Source of the DNA: Sinorhizobium sp. A49
GTDB taxonomy: Bacteria; Pseudomonadota; Alphaproteobacteria; Rhizobiales; Rhizobiaceae
NCBI RefSeq assembly: GCF_002002725.1
Contig: NZ_MUNW01000062.1
Coordinates: 372,001 to 436,000 of the forward strand
Reading direction: 5' to 3'
Length of the DNA: 64,000 nt
A program made the translations under genes and the position numbers. A model generated the notes under the pieces. That model saw only the letters and a program-made list of their open reading frames with translations, was not told the DNA's origin and searched no databases. This document shows, piece by piece, positions 53,340-61,972 of the stretch. Numbering within the stretch: the first letter of the stretch is position 1; each line of letters starts with the position of its first letter.

Positions 53340-54542
53340 TTATTCGGCCGAAAGGACCGCGACGCCTTCGCCGCGTGAGTGACCGATGGTGGTCACGACC
53401 GCCGAACGGGCAGCCGCCGTCATCGGCTTTTCGAAGCTTGCGTCGAAGGCCGGAACCTTGGCACCGTGGCCGAGCGTGAGTGCTGCAAGCGCAAGGCCCG
53501 CCGGAAACTGCGCTTCGATGCTGTGGCCGACGAGGCCGCCATAGGCGCGCACCGGCGCCTCGGCAAGCTTGGCTTGCAGAAAGGCCTTTTCGCTGGCGAC
53601 GAGAGCGTGAAAACCTGACGTGCCGGAGAAGACCACCGTCTGTGCCGGATCGAGCTTTTCGGCCGGCTTTGCGAGATCCGCAAGACGGGCTTCGAGCTTG
53701 CCGTCGGCGCGGCTGCCGCGGTCGCTGCCGATCGCGTCGATGGTCGCATAGATACGGGCTCCGCGGGCTTCGGCGTATTCGCGCGCTTCCAGCACCAGGA
53801 ATGCGCCAACCGATCCGGGGATCATGCCGCCGCCGTTTTCAGGCTTGCGCGACCAGATCGGGTGCCAGTCGCCGGTTGCCTGCCCCTGGATCGCCTCGAT
53901 CATAAGCATGATGTCGAGACGCTCGGCCGAGAACGCACCGCCGACCAGCGTATGGGTCGACTGTCCGGCCTTGATGCGGAAGAAGGCGGTTTCGATCGCC
54001 GAAATGCCGGCTGCCTCTTCGCCCATGAAGGTGCGCGACGATCCCGTCACCTTGTGCACGATCGAGATGTTGCCGGCGAGAAGGTTGGAAAGCTGGGCCA
54101 GGAACAGCGTCGGGCGCAGTTCGGTCGTCAGTTTCTCGTTCAGCAACTGCTCGCGGTCATTGCGCTTCAGCGCCTCGTCGACGATCAGCGAATCGACATT
54201 GATGTCGCGTTCGCCGCCGCCGGCAGCGACGATCATGTCCATGCTGCCGCAGGCGTCGAGATTGTCCTTGAGGCCGGCATCGTCAAGCGCGAGACCGGCT
54301 GCAAACACGCCGAGGCGCTGCCAGTTTTCCATCTGCCGCTGGTCGCCGCGCTTGGCAATCTGCTGCGACCAGTCGATCTCCGGCAGCGGATGCACCGGAT
54401 AAGGCTTGAATTTTTCCGTCTCGACGCGGGCCGCCGGCGTCTCGGTCGCGCTCAAAAGCGCCACATGCGGCTCGACCCCGACACCGAGGCTGGTGACGAT
54501 ACCGACGCCGGTGATGACCACGTCGTTTGCGGATTTGCTCAT
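53340..54542 (-). CDS. fabF2XL: ketosynthase-like partner without catalytic residues (FabF2XL)
   Basis: Thiolase-fold protein of 400 residues resembling a KAS II subunit. By alignment the nucleophilic Cys is replaced by Glu (about E176 in MGEEAAGISAI). The first catalytic His becomes Ser in VFSGTSGF, and KSMIGH becomes GGLVGH, keeping only the final His (about H340). This pattern recalls the chain-length-factor subunits of type II polyketide synthases, so it probably forms a heterodimer with FabF1XL. ATG 54542 follows GGAGAAG; a GTG two codons upstream overlaps the fabZXL stop. Confidence 0.88.
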   Translation of the reverse strand: MSKSANDVVITGVGIVTSLGVGVEPHVALLSATETPAARVETEKFKPYPVHPLPEIDWSQQIAKRGDQRQMENWQRLGVFAAGLALDDAGLKDNLDACGSMDMIVAAGGGERDINVDSLIVDEALKRNDREQLLNEKLTTELRPTLFLAQLSNLLAGNISIVHKVTGSSRTFMGEEAAGISAIETAFFRIKAGQSTHTLVGGAFSAERLDIMLMIEAIQGQATGDWHPIWSRKPENGGGMIPGSVGAFLVLEAREYAEARGARIYATIDAIGSDRGSRADGKLEARLADLAKPAEKLDPAQTVVFSGTSGFHALVASEKAFLQAKLAEAPVRAYGGLVGHSIEAQFPAGLALAALTLGHGAKVPAFDASFEKPMTAAARSAVVTTIGHSRGEGVAVLSAE

Positions 54543-54544
54543 CT

Positions 54545-55030
54545 TCACTTCTCCGAAGCGGCATCCGCCGCAAGTGCCGTCATCAGGCCCACCTCGACGG
54601 CGCGCTTGCGCACGATATCGCCGAGCGGCACCTGATCGAACGGCATCGTCCTGAGTTTCAACTGTGCGTCACAGACCTTCTTGCCCGCAGACGTGATCTT
54701 CGCCTTGGTGACGGCAAAGCCTGAGCCATCGTGCTCAAGGAAGGCTTCGATATCGAGTTCCGCCGAAGGCTCGACGAAGGTCCGCATCTTGGCGCCGTCG
54801 ACCGACATCAGAAACGGCATCGCCGCGAAATTGGTCGCGGCCAGAACGAGAAATCCCGAAGCCTGGGCCATCGTCTCGATCAGAAGGACGCCCGGCACCA
54901 GCGGATAGCCTGGAAAGTGGCCCTCGAATACCGGGCTCTTTTCGGGAACGACGGATCGCGCCGTCAGCCGGCCAGCCGAAAGATCGACCGTTTCGACACG
55001 ATCGATCATCTGGAAGTATTCAAGGAGCAT
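54545..55030 (-). CDS. fabZXL: 3-hydroxyacyl-ACP dehydratase FabZXL
   Basis: Hot-dog-fold dehydratase of 161 residues. The catalytic His is in FEGHFPGYPLVPGVLLIETMAQASG (about H38) with Glu in the same segment (about E52). FVEPSAELDIEAFLEHDGSGFAVTKAKI follows in the second half. It dehydrates the 3-hydroxyacyl-AcpXL intermediate in VLCFA elongation. AAGGAGC precedes the ATG. Positioned 116 bases after acpXL and two bases before fabF2XL. Confidence 0.92.
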   Translation of the reverse strand: MLLEYFQMIDRVETVDLSAGRLTARSVVPEKSPVFEGHFPGYPLVPGVLLIETMAQASGFLVLAATNFAAMPFLMSVDGAKMRTFVEPSAELDIEAFLEHDGSGFAVTKAKITSAGKKVCDAQLKLRTMPFDQVPLGDIVRKRAVEVGLMTALAADAASEK

Positions 55031-55146
55031 GGAGGCTCACCCCGTTTGGTTTCGGGCTCAAGTAAAAACGCCAATGCCGCCTGTCAAGCGCAGGGCGCGA
55101 CCGGCGGCATTGGAAATCGAGTGGAAAGGCTTGAACCTTGGGCCAA

Positions 55147-55431
55147 TCAGGCCTTGGCAGCCCGCAGCTCGTCGATCTTGGAGCAGAGGTTCTTGAGCAC
55201 GAAGTATTCTTCGGTCGAAACCTTGCCTTCGTTGACTTCCTGCGTCCACTGTTCCAGCGGAATCTTGATGCCGAATTCCTTGTCGATCGCAAAGACGATG
55301 TCGAGGAAGTCCAGGCTATCGATGCCCAGATCGTCGATCGTGTGGCTTTCCGGCGTAATCGTCTCGCGATCGATCTCGCTCGTTTCCGCGATGATGTCGG
55401 CAACCTTGTCGAATGTAGCAGTCACGCGCAT
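55147..55431 (-). CDS. acpXL: specialised acyl carrier protein AcpXL
   Basis: Acyl carrier protein of 94 residues, longer than housekeeping AcpP. The phosphopantetheine site is Ser in [13 protein letters not shown] (about S39). The C-terminal extension ([21 protein letters not shown]) includes a cysteine and is typical of AcpXL. It carries the 27-hydroxyoctacosanoyl-type chain delivered by LpxXL to lipid A. First gene of the cluster; an A/T-rich stretch with TTATTTTATT lies upstream on the + strand reading. Confidence 0.95.
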   Translation of the reverse strand: MRVTATFDKVADIIAETSEIDRETITPESHTIDDLGIDSLDFLDIVFAIDKEFGIKIPLEQWTQEVNEGKVSTEEYFVLKNLCSKIDELRAAKA

Positions 55432-55534
55432 ACCTCTTTATTATTTTATTCCGAGTCTCGGCGATCCTATAGGTAAATGCGCCGCAAAAGCCAATGGCCT
55501 TGTAGCAACCTTGGCGATTTGAAATGCGATGTTG

Positions 55535-56884
55535 CTAAACGGCGACCGAATGGCGACCCCGTCCGCTCTGCAGATGCGCGTCGAATACGGCCGCCACCGA
55601 CCGGGCAAACGGACGACCGCGGCCCGTCAACCTGAAGACACTATCCGCGATCGTCGTCAGCCCATCCGTATCCCTGGCGCGAAACAGCTTTGCCTCCTCG
55701 ATGACAGCAGCGGCGCCCTCAGGGAATTCACCGGCGATTTGCGCAAAGGAGAATGAAAAGTCGCACATGATTGCCGCGATCACCCGTGCGCGCAGCCGAT
55801 CGTCCGGCGTCAGCAGATAGCCGCGCACCGCCGCCAGGCCCGATTGCTCGACCTGGCGCAGATATTCGCCGGTTGCCGGCATGTTCTGGACATAACCTTG
55901 ACGAAACTGACCGATCGAAGAGGCGCCGAGGCCGATCAGGGTTTCGGCGCTGTCGGTGGTATAACCCTGGAAATTCCGGCGCATGCGCCCTTCCCGGCTT
56001 GCGACCGCCAGACTGTCACCGGGCTTGGCGAAATGATCGATGCCGATTGCCTCATAGCCGGCGGCGACAAGCATTTCGGCCGCCCGGCTCATCTGGGCAA
56101 AGCGCTCGACGATGCCGGGCAGGCTTTCATCCGGGATCATCGATTGGTGCTTCTTCATCCACGGCACATGGGCATAACCGAAGAGCGCGATACGATCGGG
56201 TGCCAGCGACAGGACGGCATCGATCGTCGCTTCTAGCGAAGACAGGCTCTGGTAGGGCAAGCCATAGAGCACATCGCAATTGACCGAACGCACGCCCCGC
56301 GCCCGCGACGCCTCGATCGCGTCGCGCGTCTGTTCATAGGTCTGGATACGGTTGATCGCTTTCTGCACCACCGGGTCGAAATCCTGGACCCCGAAACTCG
56401 CCCGCGTCATGCCGATCGCCGCCAGCGCATCATGGCGCGCCTCGTCGAGGTCGTTCGGGTCCATCTCGACGCTGATTTCGCAATCGCTGGAGAATCGGAA
56501 GTGGCTGGTGAAGGCCTGCTTGAGCGCGATCAGGTCGTCCGGCCTAAGCAAAGTCGGCGATCCGCCGCCCAGATGCAGCGCCGTAACCTTGGCCTCGCCG
56601 TTCACCCGCCCGCCGATTGCCGCAATCTCGCGGTGCAGACCGGCGAGATAGGTCGTCACCGGGTCGTAACGCAGCGTTTGCTTGGTGTGGCAGGCACAGA
56701 ACCAGCACAGCCGGTCGCAATAGGGCACATGGGCATAAAGCGACAGCGCCTCACCCGGTCCGATGGCTTCAAGCCAGGATTGATATTCAGCCTGACCGAC
56801 CGTTTCGGAAAAATGCGGCGCGGTGGGGTAGCTGGTATAGCGCGGCACGGGGCTCGCATATTTCAGGATCAGAGCGTCGTCCAT
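55535..56884 (-). CDS. hemN: oxygen-independent coproporphyrinogen III dehydrogenase
   Basis: Radical-SAM enzyme of 449 residues that decarboxylates coproporphyrinogen III to protoporphyrinogen IX without O2, supplying heme for cbb3 oxidase in low oxygen. The N-terminal RYTSYPTAPHF and cluster motif Cys56-x3-Cys60-x2-Cys63 in YCDRLCWFCACHTKQ are intact, followed by LHLGGGSPT and the HemN C-terminal domain. ATG 56884 was chosen; the upstream frame runs into the FNR box 53 bases away. Divergent from fnrN. Confidence 0.95.
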   Translation of the reverse strand: MDDALILKYASPVPRYTSYPTAPHFSETVGQAEYQSWLEAIGPGEALSLYAHVPYCDRLCWFCACHTKQTLRYDPVTTYLAGLHREIAAIGGRVNGEAKVTALHLGGGSPTLLRPDDLIALKQAFTSHFRFSSDCEISVEMDPNDLDEARHDALAAIGMTRASFGVQDFDPVVQKAINRIQTYEQTRDAIEASRARGVRSVNCDVLYGLPYQSLSSLEATIDAVLSLAPDRIALFGYAHVPWMKKHQSMIPDESLPGIVERFAQMSRAAEMLVAAGYEAIGIDHFAKPGDSLAVASREGRMRRNFQGYTTDSAETLIGLGASSIGQFRQGYVQNMPATGEYLRQVEQSGLAAVRGYLLTPDDRLRARVIAAIMCDFSFSFAQIAGEFPEGAAAVIEEAKLFRARDTDGLTTIADSVFRLTGRGRPFARSVAAVFDAHLQSGRGRHSVAV

Positions 56885-56936
56885 CGGTCTCTCCGTCAAG
56901 TTGACCAAGGCATAGGACGGTTGGCGAAGGAGACCT

Positions 56937-56950
56937 TTGATTTTGATCAA
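56937..56950. promoter_or_regulatory. FNR box between hemN and fnrN
   Basis: TTGATTTTGATCAA is a perfect TTGAT-n4-ATCAA palindrome, 52 bases before the hemN start and about 150 before fnrN. It should activate hemN and may also mediate autoregulation of fnrN. Confidence 0.9.
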
Positions 56951-57099
56951 GTTGCCGAATTAACACGTTAAATTTGACAATTCGCAATTTCGCATGAGAC
57001 ATTGTTTCGCGCTTCCGGAATTAGCACCTGTCAACTCTTGATTTAACCGCCCGCATCCTCTTTGGTCCCCAGAACAAACCCGATGCAGGGAAGAAAGAT

Positions 57100-57837
57100 T
57101 TGCAGATCGTGACTGAACAACGCCGCAAGGATATCCACAACTCGGACATTCCATCCGTCTGCGCTGCCTGCGAGGCGCGCCATGGCGGCGTTTGCGGCAC
57201 GCTGACGTCAGACCAGCTTCTCGACCTCAGCCGGCATTCGACCCGCAGGCGCGTAGAGCCAGGCCGCGAGGTGGTCGGACAGGGGGAAATGACCGACAGC
57301 TACGCCAACATCATCAGCGGCGTCGTCAAGCTCAGCAAGGTTCTGTCAGACGGCCGCCAGCAGATCGTCGGCCTGCAGTTCGCGCCCGATTTCATGGGAC
57401 GGCCTTTCACGCGCGAAAGCGCGCTGACCGCGGAAGCGGCAATCGACACCGACATCTGTTCGTTCCCGCGCAATGTCATCGAGCGGCTCGTCTCCGAGGC
57501 GCCGGGGCTCGAACACCGCCTGCATGAGCAAGCATTGAAGGAGTTGGATGAAGCGCGCGACTGGATGCTGACGCTCGGCCGCAAGACCGCCCAGGAGAAG
57601 GTGGCAAGCTTCCTCTATATCATCGCCACCCACATCGATCCGGAAAACGGCACGGCAACGGAATTCGATCTGCCTTTGTCGCGCGCCGATATCGCCGACT
57701 ATCTCGGCCTGACGATCGAGACCGTCAGCCGGCAGGTCACCAAGCTGCGCAAGGACAACGTCATCCGCATCGAAAACAGCCGCCGCGTCACCGTGCCCAG
57801 CATGGACAGACTGATGCACGTCGCCGGCATCGACTGA
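57100..57837 (+). CDS. fnrN: oxygen-sensing transcriptional regulator FnrN (CRP/FNR family)
   Basis: Regulator of about 245 residues. It carries N-terminal cysteines C21, C24 and C32 (SVCAACEARHGGVC) and a fourth at about C120 (DTDICSFP), the ligands of an oxygen-labile 4Fe-4S cluster. FixK proteins lack them, so FnrN is the better name. The C-terminal helix-turn-helix (LSRADIADYLGLTIETVSRQVTKL, about 188-211) has the E-x-x-S-R recognition residues that read TTGAT half-sites. The start may be TTG 57100 (AGGGAAG upstream) or GTG 57109. Probable targets here are hemN, fixGHIS and fixNOQP. Confidence 0.93.
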   Translation: MQIVTEQRRKDIHNSDIPSVCAACEARHGGVCGTLTSDQLLDLSRHSTRRRVEPGREVVGQGEMTDSYANIISGVVKLSKVLSDGRQQIVGLQFAPDFMGRPFTRESALTAEAAIDTDICSFPRNVIERLVSEAPGLEHRLHEQALKELDEARDWMLTLGRKTAQEKVASFLYIIATHIDPENGTATEFDLPLSRADIADYLGLTIETVSRQVTKLRKDNVIRIENSRRVTVPSMDRLMHVAGID

Positions 57838-57849
57838 ACCCGCCTTTCC

Positions 57850-57954
57850 GCACTTCAGCGCGTTTCCGCTTTAGCGCGGTGGCAGAGACGCGCTACCTCG
57901 CTGTTTTCACGCATTCCCTGACGGAAAACCGCTGCGCACTTTTGCTCGGAATGC
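57850..57954. repeat. rhizobial ABC-type palindromic repeat
   Basis: Contains AGCGCGTTTCCGCTTTAGCGCG and GACGGAAAACCGCTGCGCACTTTTG, the core of a widespread rhizobial intergenic element, between the convergent fnrN and L,D-transpeptidase genes. The AAACCGC-TGCGCACTTTTG core is shared with 19920-19944. Confidence 0.55.
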
Positions 57955-58383
57955 TCACCGCGTAATGACAATCCGCGTGTTGCTCAAGCCATGCTCACGG
58001 GCAAGCGCAAAGAACTCGGCCGCATTGTTGGGGTGCAACCGCACGCAACCATGCGAGGCAGGTCGGCCAAGCCGCTTCAGGTCATAGGTCGCGTGCACGG
58101 CATAGCCGCCGTTGAAGAACACCGCGTAAGGCATTGGCGCATTGTCATATTTTCGCGACCGATGGTGTCGCGAAAGCCATTTCGCCTTCCAGCTGCCCTT
58201 GGGCGTGACATAGCCCTTGCGCGCCGTGGAAACCTTCCAGCGATACATCACGACGCCGTTTCGCTTCACGACCATCGTCTGGGAGGAAAGGCTGATCTTG
58301 GCAACGAGATTGGCGGCGCTCAACGGCTGAGCGGGCAACTGCATCAATGCGGCAATCAGCACAGTCAGGAATGCGTGTCGCAT
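57955..58383 (-). CDS. L,D-transpeptidase (YkuD family)
   Basis: Exported protein of 142 residues with a Sec signal peptide (about 1-23). The YkuD domain carries the catalytic HGCVRLHP motif (His and Cys at about 109-112) near the C-terminus. Upstream are the strand pattern AKISLSSQTMVVKRNGVVMYRWKVSTARKGYVTPKGSWKAKW and VHATYDLKRLGRPASHG. It would form 3-3 peptidoglycan crosslinks or attach proteins to the wall. It appears to be transcribed alone. Confidence 0.9.
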   Translation of the reverse strand: MRHAFLTVLIAALMQLPAQPLSAANLVAKISLSSQTMVVKRNGVVMYRWKVSTARKGYVTPKGSWKAKWLSRHHRSRKYDNAPMPYAVFFNGGYAVHATYDLKRLGRPASHGCVRLHPNNAAEFFALAREHGLSNTRIVITR

Positions 58384-58461
58384 GTTTCGCTCTCCGCGTG
58401 CGAAAGCTCGACTGCAAGATCCCGACCTGTAGAGACGGTCATGCAGCAGGCTTCAGGCGCT

Positions 58462-58500
58462 GCAGCGTCTCTCACGCGTCACCCGGCGCGTGTGCGCTGC
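58462..58500. repeat. short palindromic intergenic repeat (third family), second copy
   Basis: GCAGCG-TCTCTCA-CGCG...CGCG-TGT-GCGCTGC, similar in layout to the element at 51994-52033 (shared CAGCGTC, CCGGCGCG and GCGCTG segments). It lies in the 239-base gap between the L,D-transpeptidase and cobD. Confidence 0.4.
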
Positions 58501-58622
58501 GATCGGTGGAACCAAAACGTTCGCAGAGAATAGCCGGCTCATCATGATACGAGTTTAATACATATGGAAAGCAAAGTCTTAATGCCAAGTTCAACTTGCC
58601 GTGGATACGCGGCGATCGCCAA

Positions 58623-59597
58623 TCAAATCATGGCGATCAGAAGAACGCCAAAGGTCATCGCCGAACAGGCGCCATAAAAGACGGCAATGCCGGCATCGAT
58701 GTCTTCGTTTTCGGCAATGGCGCGGCCCGGACCATTGATCATCGGCTCGCTGACCTTGACGCCGCCATAGATGCGTGGGCCCGCAAGCTGCAGGTTCAGC
58801 GCACCGGCCATTGCGGCCTCCGGCCAGCCGGAATTGGGCGAGCGGTGCAGGCCGTGGTCTCGCAGCGCCACGCCGATCGCATCGGCCGCGGCACGGCGGC
58901 CGCGGTGCAGCAGAGCGCCAGCGGCAATCAAGAGGATGGATAGTCTTGCGGCCGGCAGGTTGGCGATATCGTCGAGCCGGGCGGCGGCCCAGCCGAAATG
59001 GAGGTATTTCGGTGATTTGTGGCCGACCATCGAATCGGCGGTGTTCAGCATCTTGTAGGCGAGCAGGCCGGGAAGACCGGCAACCGCATACCAGAAGGCC
59101 GGAGCCACGACGCCATCGGAAAAGTTCTCGGCAAGGCTTTCGATCGCGGCGCGGCAGACGCCGGGCGCATCGAGCGTCTTCGGATCGCGCCCGACGATCA
59201 TCGAGACGGCGGCACGCCCGCCTTCCAGTCCATCCCGCCGCAAGCCTTCGGCAACGCGCCCGACATGGTCGCCAAGGCTCTTTTGCGCCAGGAACACCGC
59301 AACGACGACGGCCTCGAGCAGATAGCCAAGTACGCCCATCGTGCCGAACAAGCGATGCAGGATGCAGCCGACAAGCACGCTTGCAAGCAGCAGCAGACCG
59401 ATTGCCGCGACACCACGCAGCTTCAACGCGCCGGCGCCAAGGGTCTCATGCCTGTTCAGCGCGCCATCGATGACCGCGATCGCCCTGCCGAAGAAGACGA
59501 CGGGGTGCGGCAGACGCGACCAGAGCCAGTCCGGATCGCCGACGACGCGATCCAGCAGCAGCGCCGCTACAAGGATGAGAAGGATCTCGTCTGACAC
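58623..59597 (-). CDS. cobD: cobalamin biosynthesis protein CobD (CbiB family)
   Basis: Membrane protein of 324 residues with several hydrophobic segments (LLILVAALLLDRVVGDPDWLW; GAGALKLRGVAAIGLLLLASVLVGC; YLLEAVVVAVFLA). Family signatures are RVVGDPDWLW at the start and LAENFSDGVVAPAFWYAVAGLPGLLAYKMLNTADSM in the middle. It condenses adenosylcobyric acid with aminopropanol phosphate to give the cobinamide stage. GTG start, directly after the cobC stop. Last gene of the cob cluster in this direction. Confidence 0.93.
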   Translation of the reverse strand: MSDEILLILVAALLLDRVVGDPDWLWSRLPHPVVFFGRAIAVIDGALNRHETLGAGALKLRGVAAIGLLLLASVLVGCILHRLFGTMGVLGYLLEAVVVAVFLAQKSLGDHVGRVAEGLRRDGLEGGRAAVSMIVGRDPKTLDAPGVCRAAIESLAENFSDGVVAPAFWYAVAGLPGLLAYKMLNTADSMVGHKSPKYLHFGWAAARLDDIANLPAARLSILLIAAGALLHRGRRAAADAIGVALRDHGLHRSPNSGWPEAAMAGALNLQLAGPRIYGGVKVSEPMINGPGRAIAENEDIDAGIAVFYGACSAMTFGVLLIAMI

Positions 59598-60671
59598 TCA
59601 GCGCTCCCCTGGGCGTGTCCCGTCGCCGAGGCGTGCGACTCCCCAGGCACGCGGGGCGTCCCCGCCACGCAGGACGTTCCAGTGGCGCAATGCGTCCGCC
59701 AGCCGTTGGTCACCTTCTGCGTCGGGCGCAAGCCCGATCCTGAGCCAGCGGGCGTCGTAATCGAATTTGCGTGTCAGGATCTGCGCCTCGCAGAGATGCC
59801 GATGCAAGGCGCTGGCGTCGGCATGCTCCACCAGCACGAACAGGCCGGTTCCACCGATGCGTTTGAGACCGGCGTCATCAAGCACCGAATCGAGCCCCGC
59901 GCGGCGCTCAAGAATGCACGCGGCGATCGCCTGCGTTTCGCCGGACATCAGTGCCCGGGAGATCACAAGCGCCGGTCCGGACACCGCCCAGGGGCCGAGC
60001 CATTCGCGAAAGGCGCCGAGTACGGCATCGTTTGCCACGACGAAGCCGAGGCGCAGACCGGCCAGGCCGAAGAACTTCCCGAAGGAACGGAAGACGATGA
60101 GATTGTCGTTGGCAGCCACATGGCCGGCAACGCTCAGATCCGGTTGCAGATCGCCGAAGGCCTCATCGACGACAAGCACGCCGCCGTTCGCCTTCATCAC
60201 TGCCGCCATTGCCAGGATGTCTGCCGGCTGAAAGGCGCGGCCGGTCGGGTTGTTGGGGTTGACCACCACTGCAAGGCCGTGGTGGGGACCAAGCTCCTCG
60301 GCGCGTTCCACCCGATCGACAGCAAAGCCGGCGGCCGCCAGCACGCGCGTATATTCACCATAGGTGGGGCCGAAAACGGCAATCCGGCGGCCGGCCGGAG
60401 CCAGCCGCGGCAGCAGCTGGATCACCGACTGGGTGCCGGGAACCGGCAAGGGCTGGATGCCGTTGGTCCTGTAATAGCTCGCGGCAGCCGCGCGTGCGCC
60501 ATCGATCGTCAGCTTGTCGGGCAGCCTGTGCCAGGCCTGCTGCGGCACATCAGGCAGCTCGACAGGGCGTGGATTGATGCCGGTCGACAGGTCTAGCCAA
60601 TCCTCGAAGCGACCACCGAAGCGGGCGGCGGCTTCGGTGATGCCGCCGCCATGCACGATCGGCGCGCTCAT
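59598..60671 (-). CDS. cobC: threonine-phosphate decarboxylase CobC
   Basis: PLP-dependent aminotransferase-fold enzyme of 357 residues that makes (R)-1-amino-2-propanol phosphate for the nucleotide loop. N-terminal HGGGITEAAARFGG and DLSTGINPRPVELP are typical. NPNNPTGR binds the cofactor ring, VVDEAFGDL contributes the Asp, and the PLP lysine is in FRSFGKFFGLAGLRLGF (about K203). ATG overlaps the cobB stop by four bases; its own stop abuts the cobD start. Confidence 0.94.
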   Translation of the reverse strand: MSAPIVHGGGITEAAARFGGRFEDWLDLSTGINPRPVELPDVPQQAWHRLPDKLTIDGARAAAASYYRTNGIQPLPVPGTQSVIQLLPRLAPAGRRIAVFGPTYGEYTRVLAAAGFAVDRVERAEELGPHHGLAVVVNPNNPTGRAFQPADILAMAAVMKANGGVLVVDEAFGDLQPDLSVAGHVAANDNLIVFRSFGKFFGLAGLRLGFVVANDAVLGAFREWLGPWAVSGPALVISRALMSGETQAIAACILERRAGLDSVLDDAGLKRIGGTGLFVLVEHADASALHRHLCEAQILTRKFDYDARWLRIGLAPDAEGDQRLADALRHWNVLRGGDAPRAWGVARLGDGTRPGER

Positions 60672-61972
60672 GACGGGTCCGCAAGATCGATGAGGTGCAT
60701 GAAGGAGCCGGCGACATTGTCGCGCTTCAGACCCGCCTGCCCGAGATCGACGCTCGCCGCATCGCTGACGGAAAATAGCCGGTCAGCGGCACCTTCAGAA
60801 ACGATGGTCGCGTAGTGGAATTCGTGCGCCGTCATGGGTCCATCGAAGAACGTGGTGTCGAGAGGCACGACACGGCGGTAGCCGAGGTGCCGCCTGCGCT
60901 CGGCAAAACTGGTGACGAGCGGCAACAGGCCGAGCATTTGGTAGCGCGCGCCATCGGCTGCCACAAGCCCCTCGCCCAGCACCATATAGCCGCCGCACTC
61001 GCCGAAGATCCGCGCACCACGCTTTGCAGCTTCTGCCATGCCCGATCGGAAAGCAGCTGCCGTCTGCAGTCGCCCGGCATGAAGCTCGGGATATCCACCC
61101 GGCAGATAGACCACATCCGCCGCCGCGTCGGGACCTTCGTCGGCAAGCGGCGAGAAAAAGGAGATTTCCGCCGCGGCGCGGCGCCAGCCGAACAGGAGGT
61201 GCTCGTAGCTAAAGGCGAAGGCCACATCCCGTGCCACCGCGATATGCTGGCCGAACGGCTTGAACCTGATGACCTCGGACATCACCCGTTCGGTCTGTGA
61301 CAGGCTGGAGGCCCTATGGATCGCATCGAGATCGCAAGTCGCCTCGATCCGATCAGCCGCATAGTCGATGAAGGTCTCGAGCGTGCCGTGTTCGCCCGCC
61401 TGCACAAGCCCCAGATGCCGCTCGGGCAGTTTCAGGCCGGTATCCTGCCTGAGTACGCCGAAGACCGGCATGCCCACCCGCGTCAGCGCGTCGCGCAGCA
61501 TCATTTCATGGCGGTCGCTCCCGACCTTGTTGAGAATGACGCCGGCAACCCGGATATCGCCCCTGTAATCGGCATAACCGCGCACGAGCGCCGCGACCGA
61601 ATGCGACATGCGGGCGCAATCGACCACCAGGATGACGGCAAGATCGAGCGCTGCAGCAAGGTCGGCCGGCGTGCCGCTGCCGTCGGCCGCACCGTCATGC
61701 AGGCCCATCATCGCCTCGACAACCAGCGTGCGCCCATTGGCTGCGGCATGCGCAGCGTTTGCTGCCAGAAGCTCGGGCCGCATGGCCCATGGATCGTAGT
61801 TGAGGCAAGGCTCGCCGCTGGCGAATGTGTGGAACGCCGGGTCGATATAATCAGGCCCCGCCTTGCCGGGGGCAATCACCATGCCCCGCCGCCGCATGGC
61901 GCGCATCAGGCCGAGTGTCACCGTGGTCTTGCCGGAGCCCGAACAGGGCGCGGCGATCAGCAATCCACTCAT
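60668..61972 (-). CDS. cobB: cobyrinic / hydrogenobyrinic acid a,c-diamide synthase CobB
   Basis: Glutamine-dependent amidotransferase of 434 residues. N-terminal dethiobiotin-synthetase-like ATPase with Walker A APCSGSGKTT (about 8-17) and VVEAMMGLHDG. The C-terminal class I-like glutaminase has its Cys in FGECGGYMVLGEG (about C324) and His in MTAHEFHYA. It amidates the a and c side chains of the corrin ring in the aerobic pathway. Overlaps cobA and cobC by four bases each. Confidence 0.94.
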   Translation of the reverse strand: MSGLLIAAPCSGSGKTTVTLGLMRAMRRRGMVIAPGKAGPDYIDPAFHTFASGEPCLNYDPWAMRPELLAANAAHAAANGRTLVVEAMMGLHDGAADGSGTPADLAAALDLAVILVVDCARMSHSVAALVRGYADYRGDIRVAGVILNKVGSDRHEMMLRDALTRVGMPVFGVLRQDTGLKLPERHLGLVQAGEHGTLETFIDYAADRIEATCDLDAIHRASSLSQTERVMSEVIRFKPFGQHIAVARDVAFAFSYEHLLFGWRRAAAEISFFSPLADEGPDAAADVVYLPGGYPELHAGRLQTAAAFRSGMAEAAKRGARIFGECGGYMVLGEGLVAADGARYQMLGLLPLVTSFAERRRHLGYRRVVPLDTTFFDGPMTAHEFHYATIVSEGAADRLFSVSDAASVDLGQAGLKRDNVAGSFMHLIDLADPS

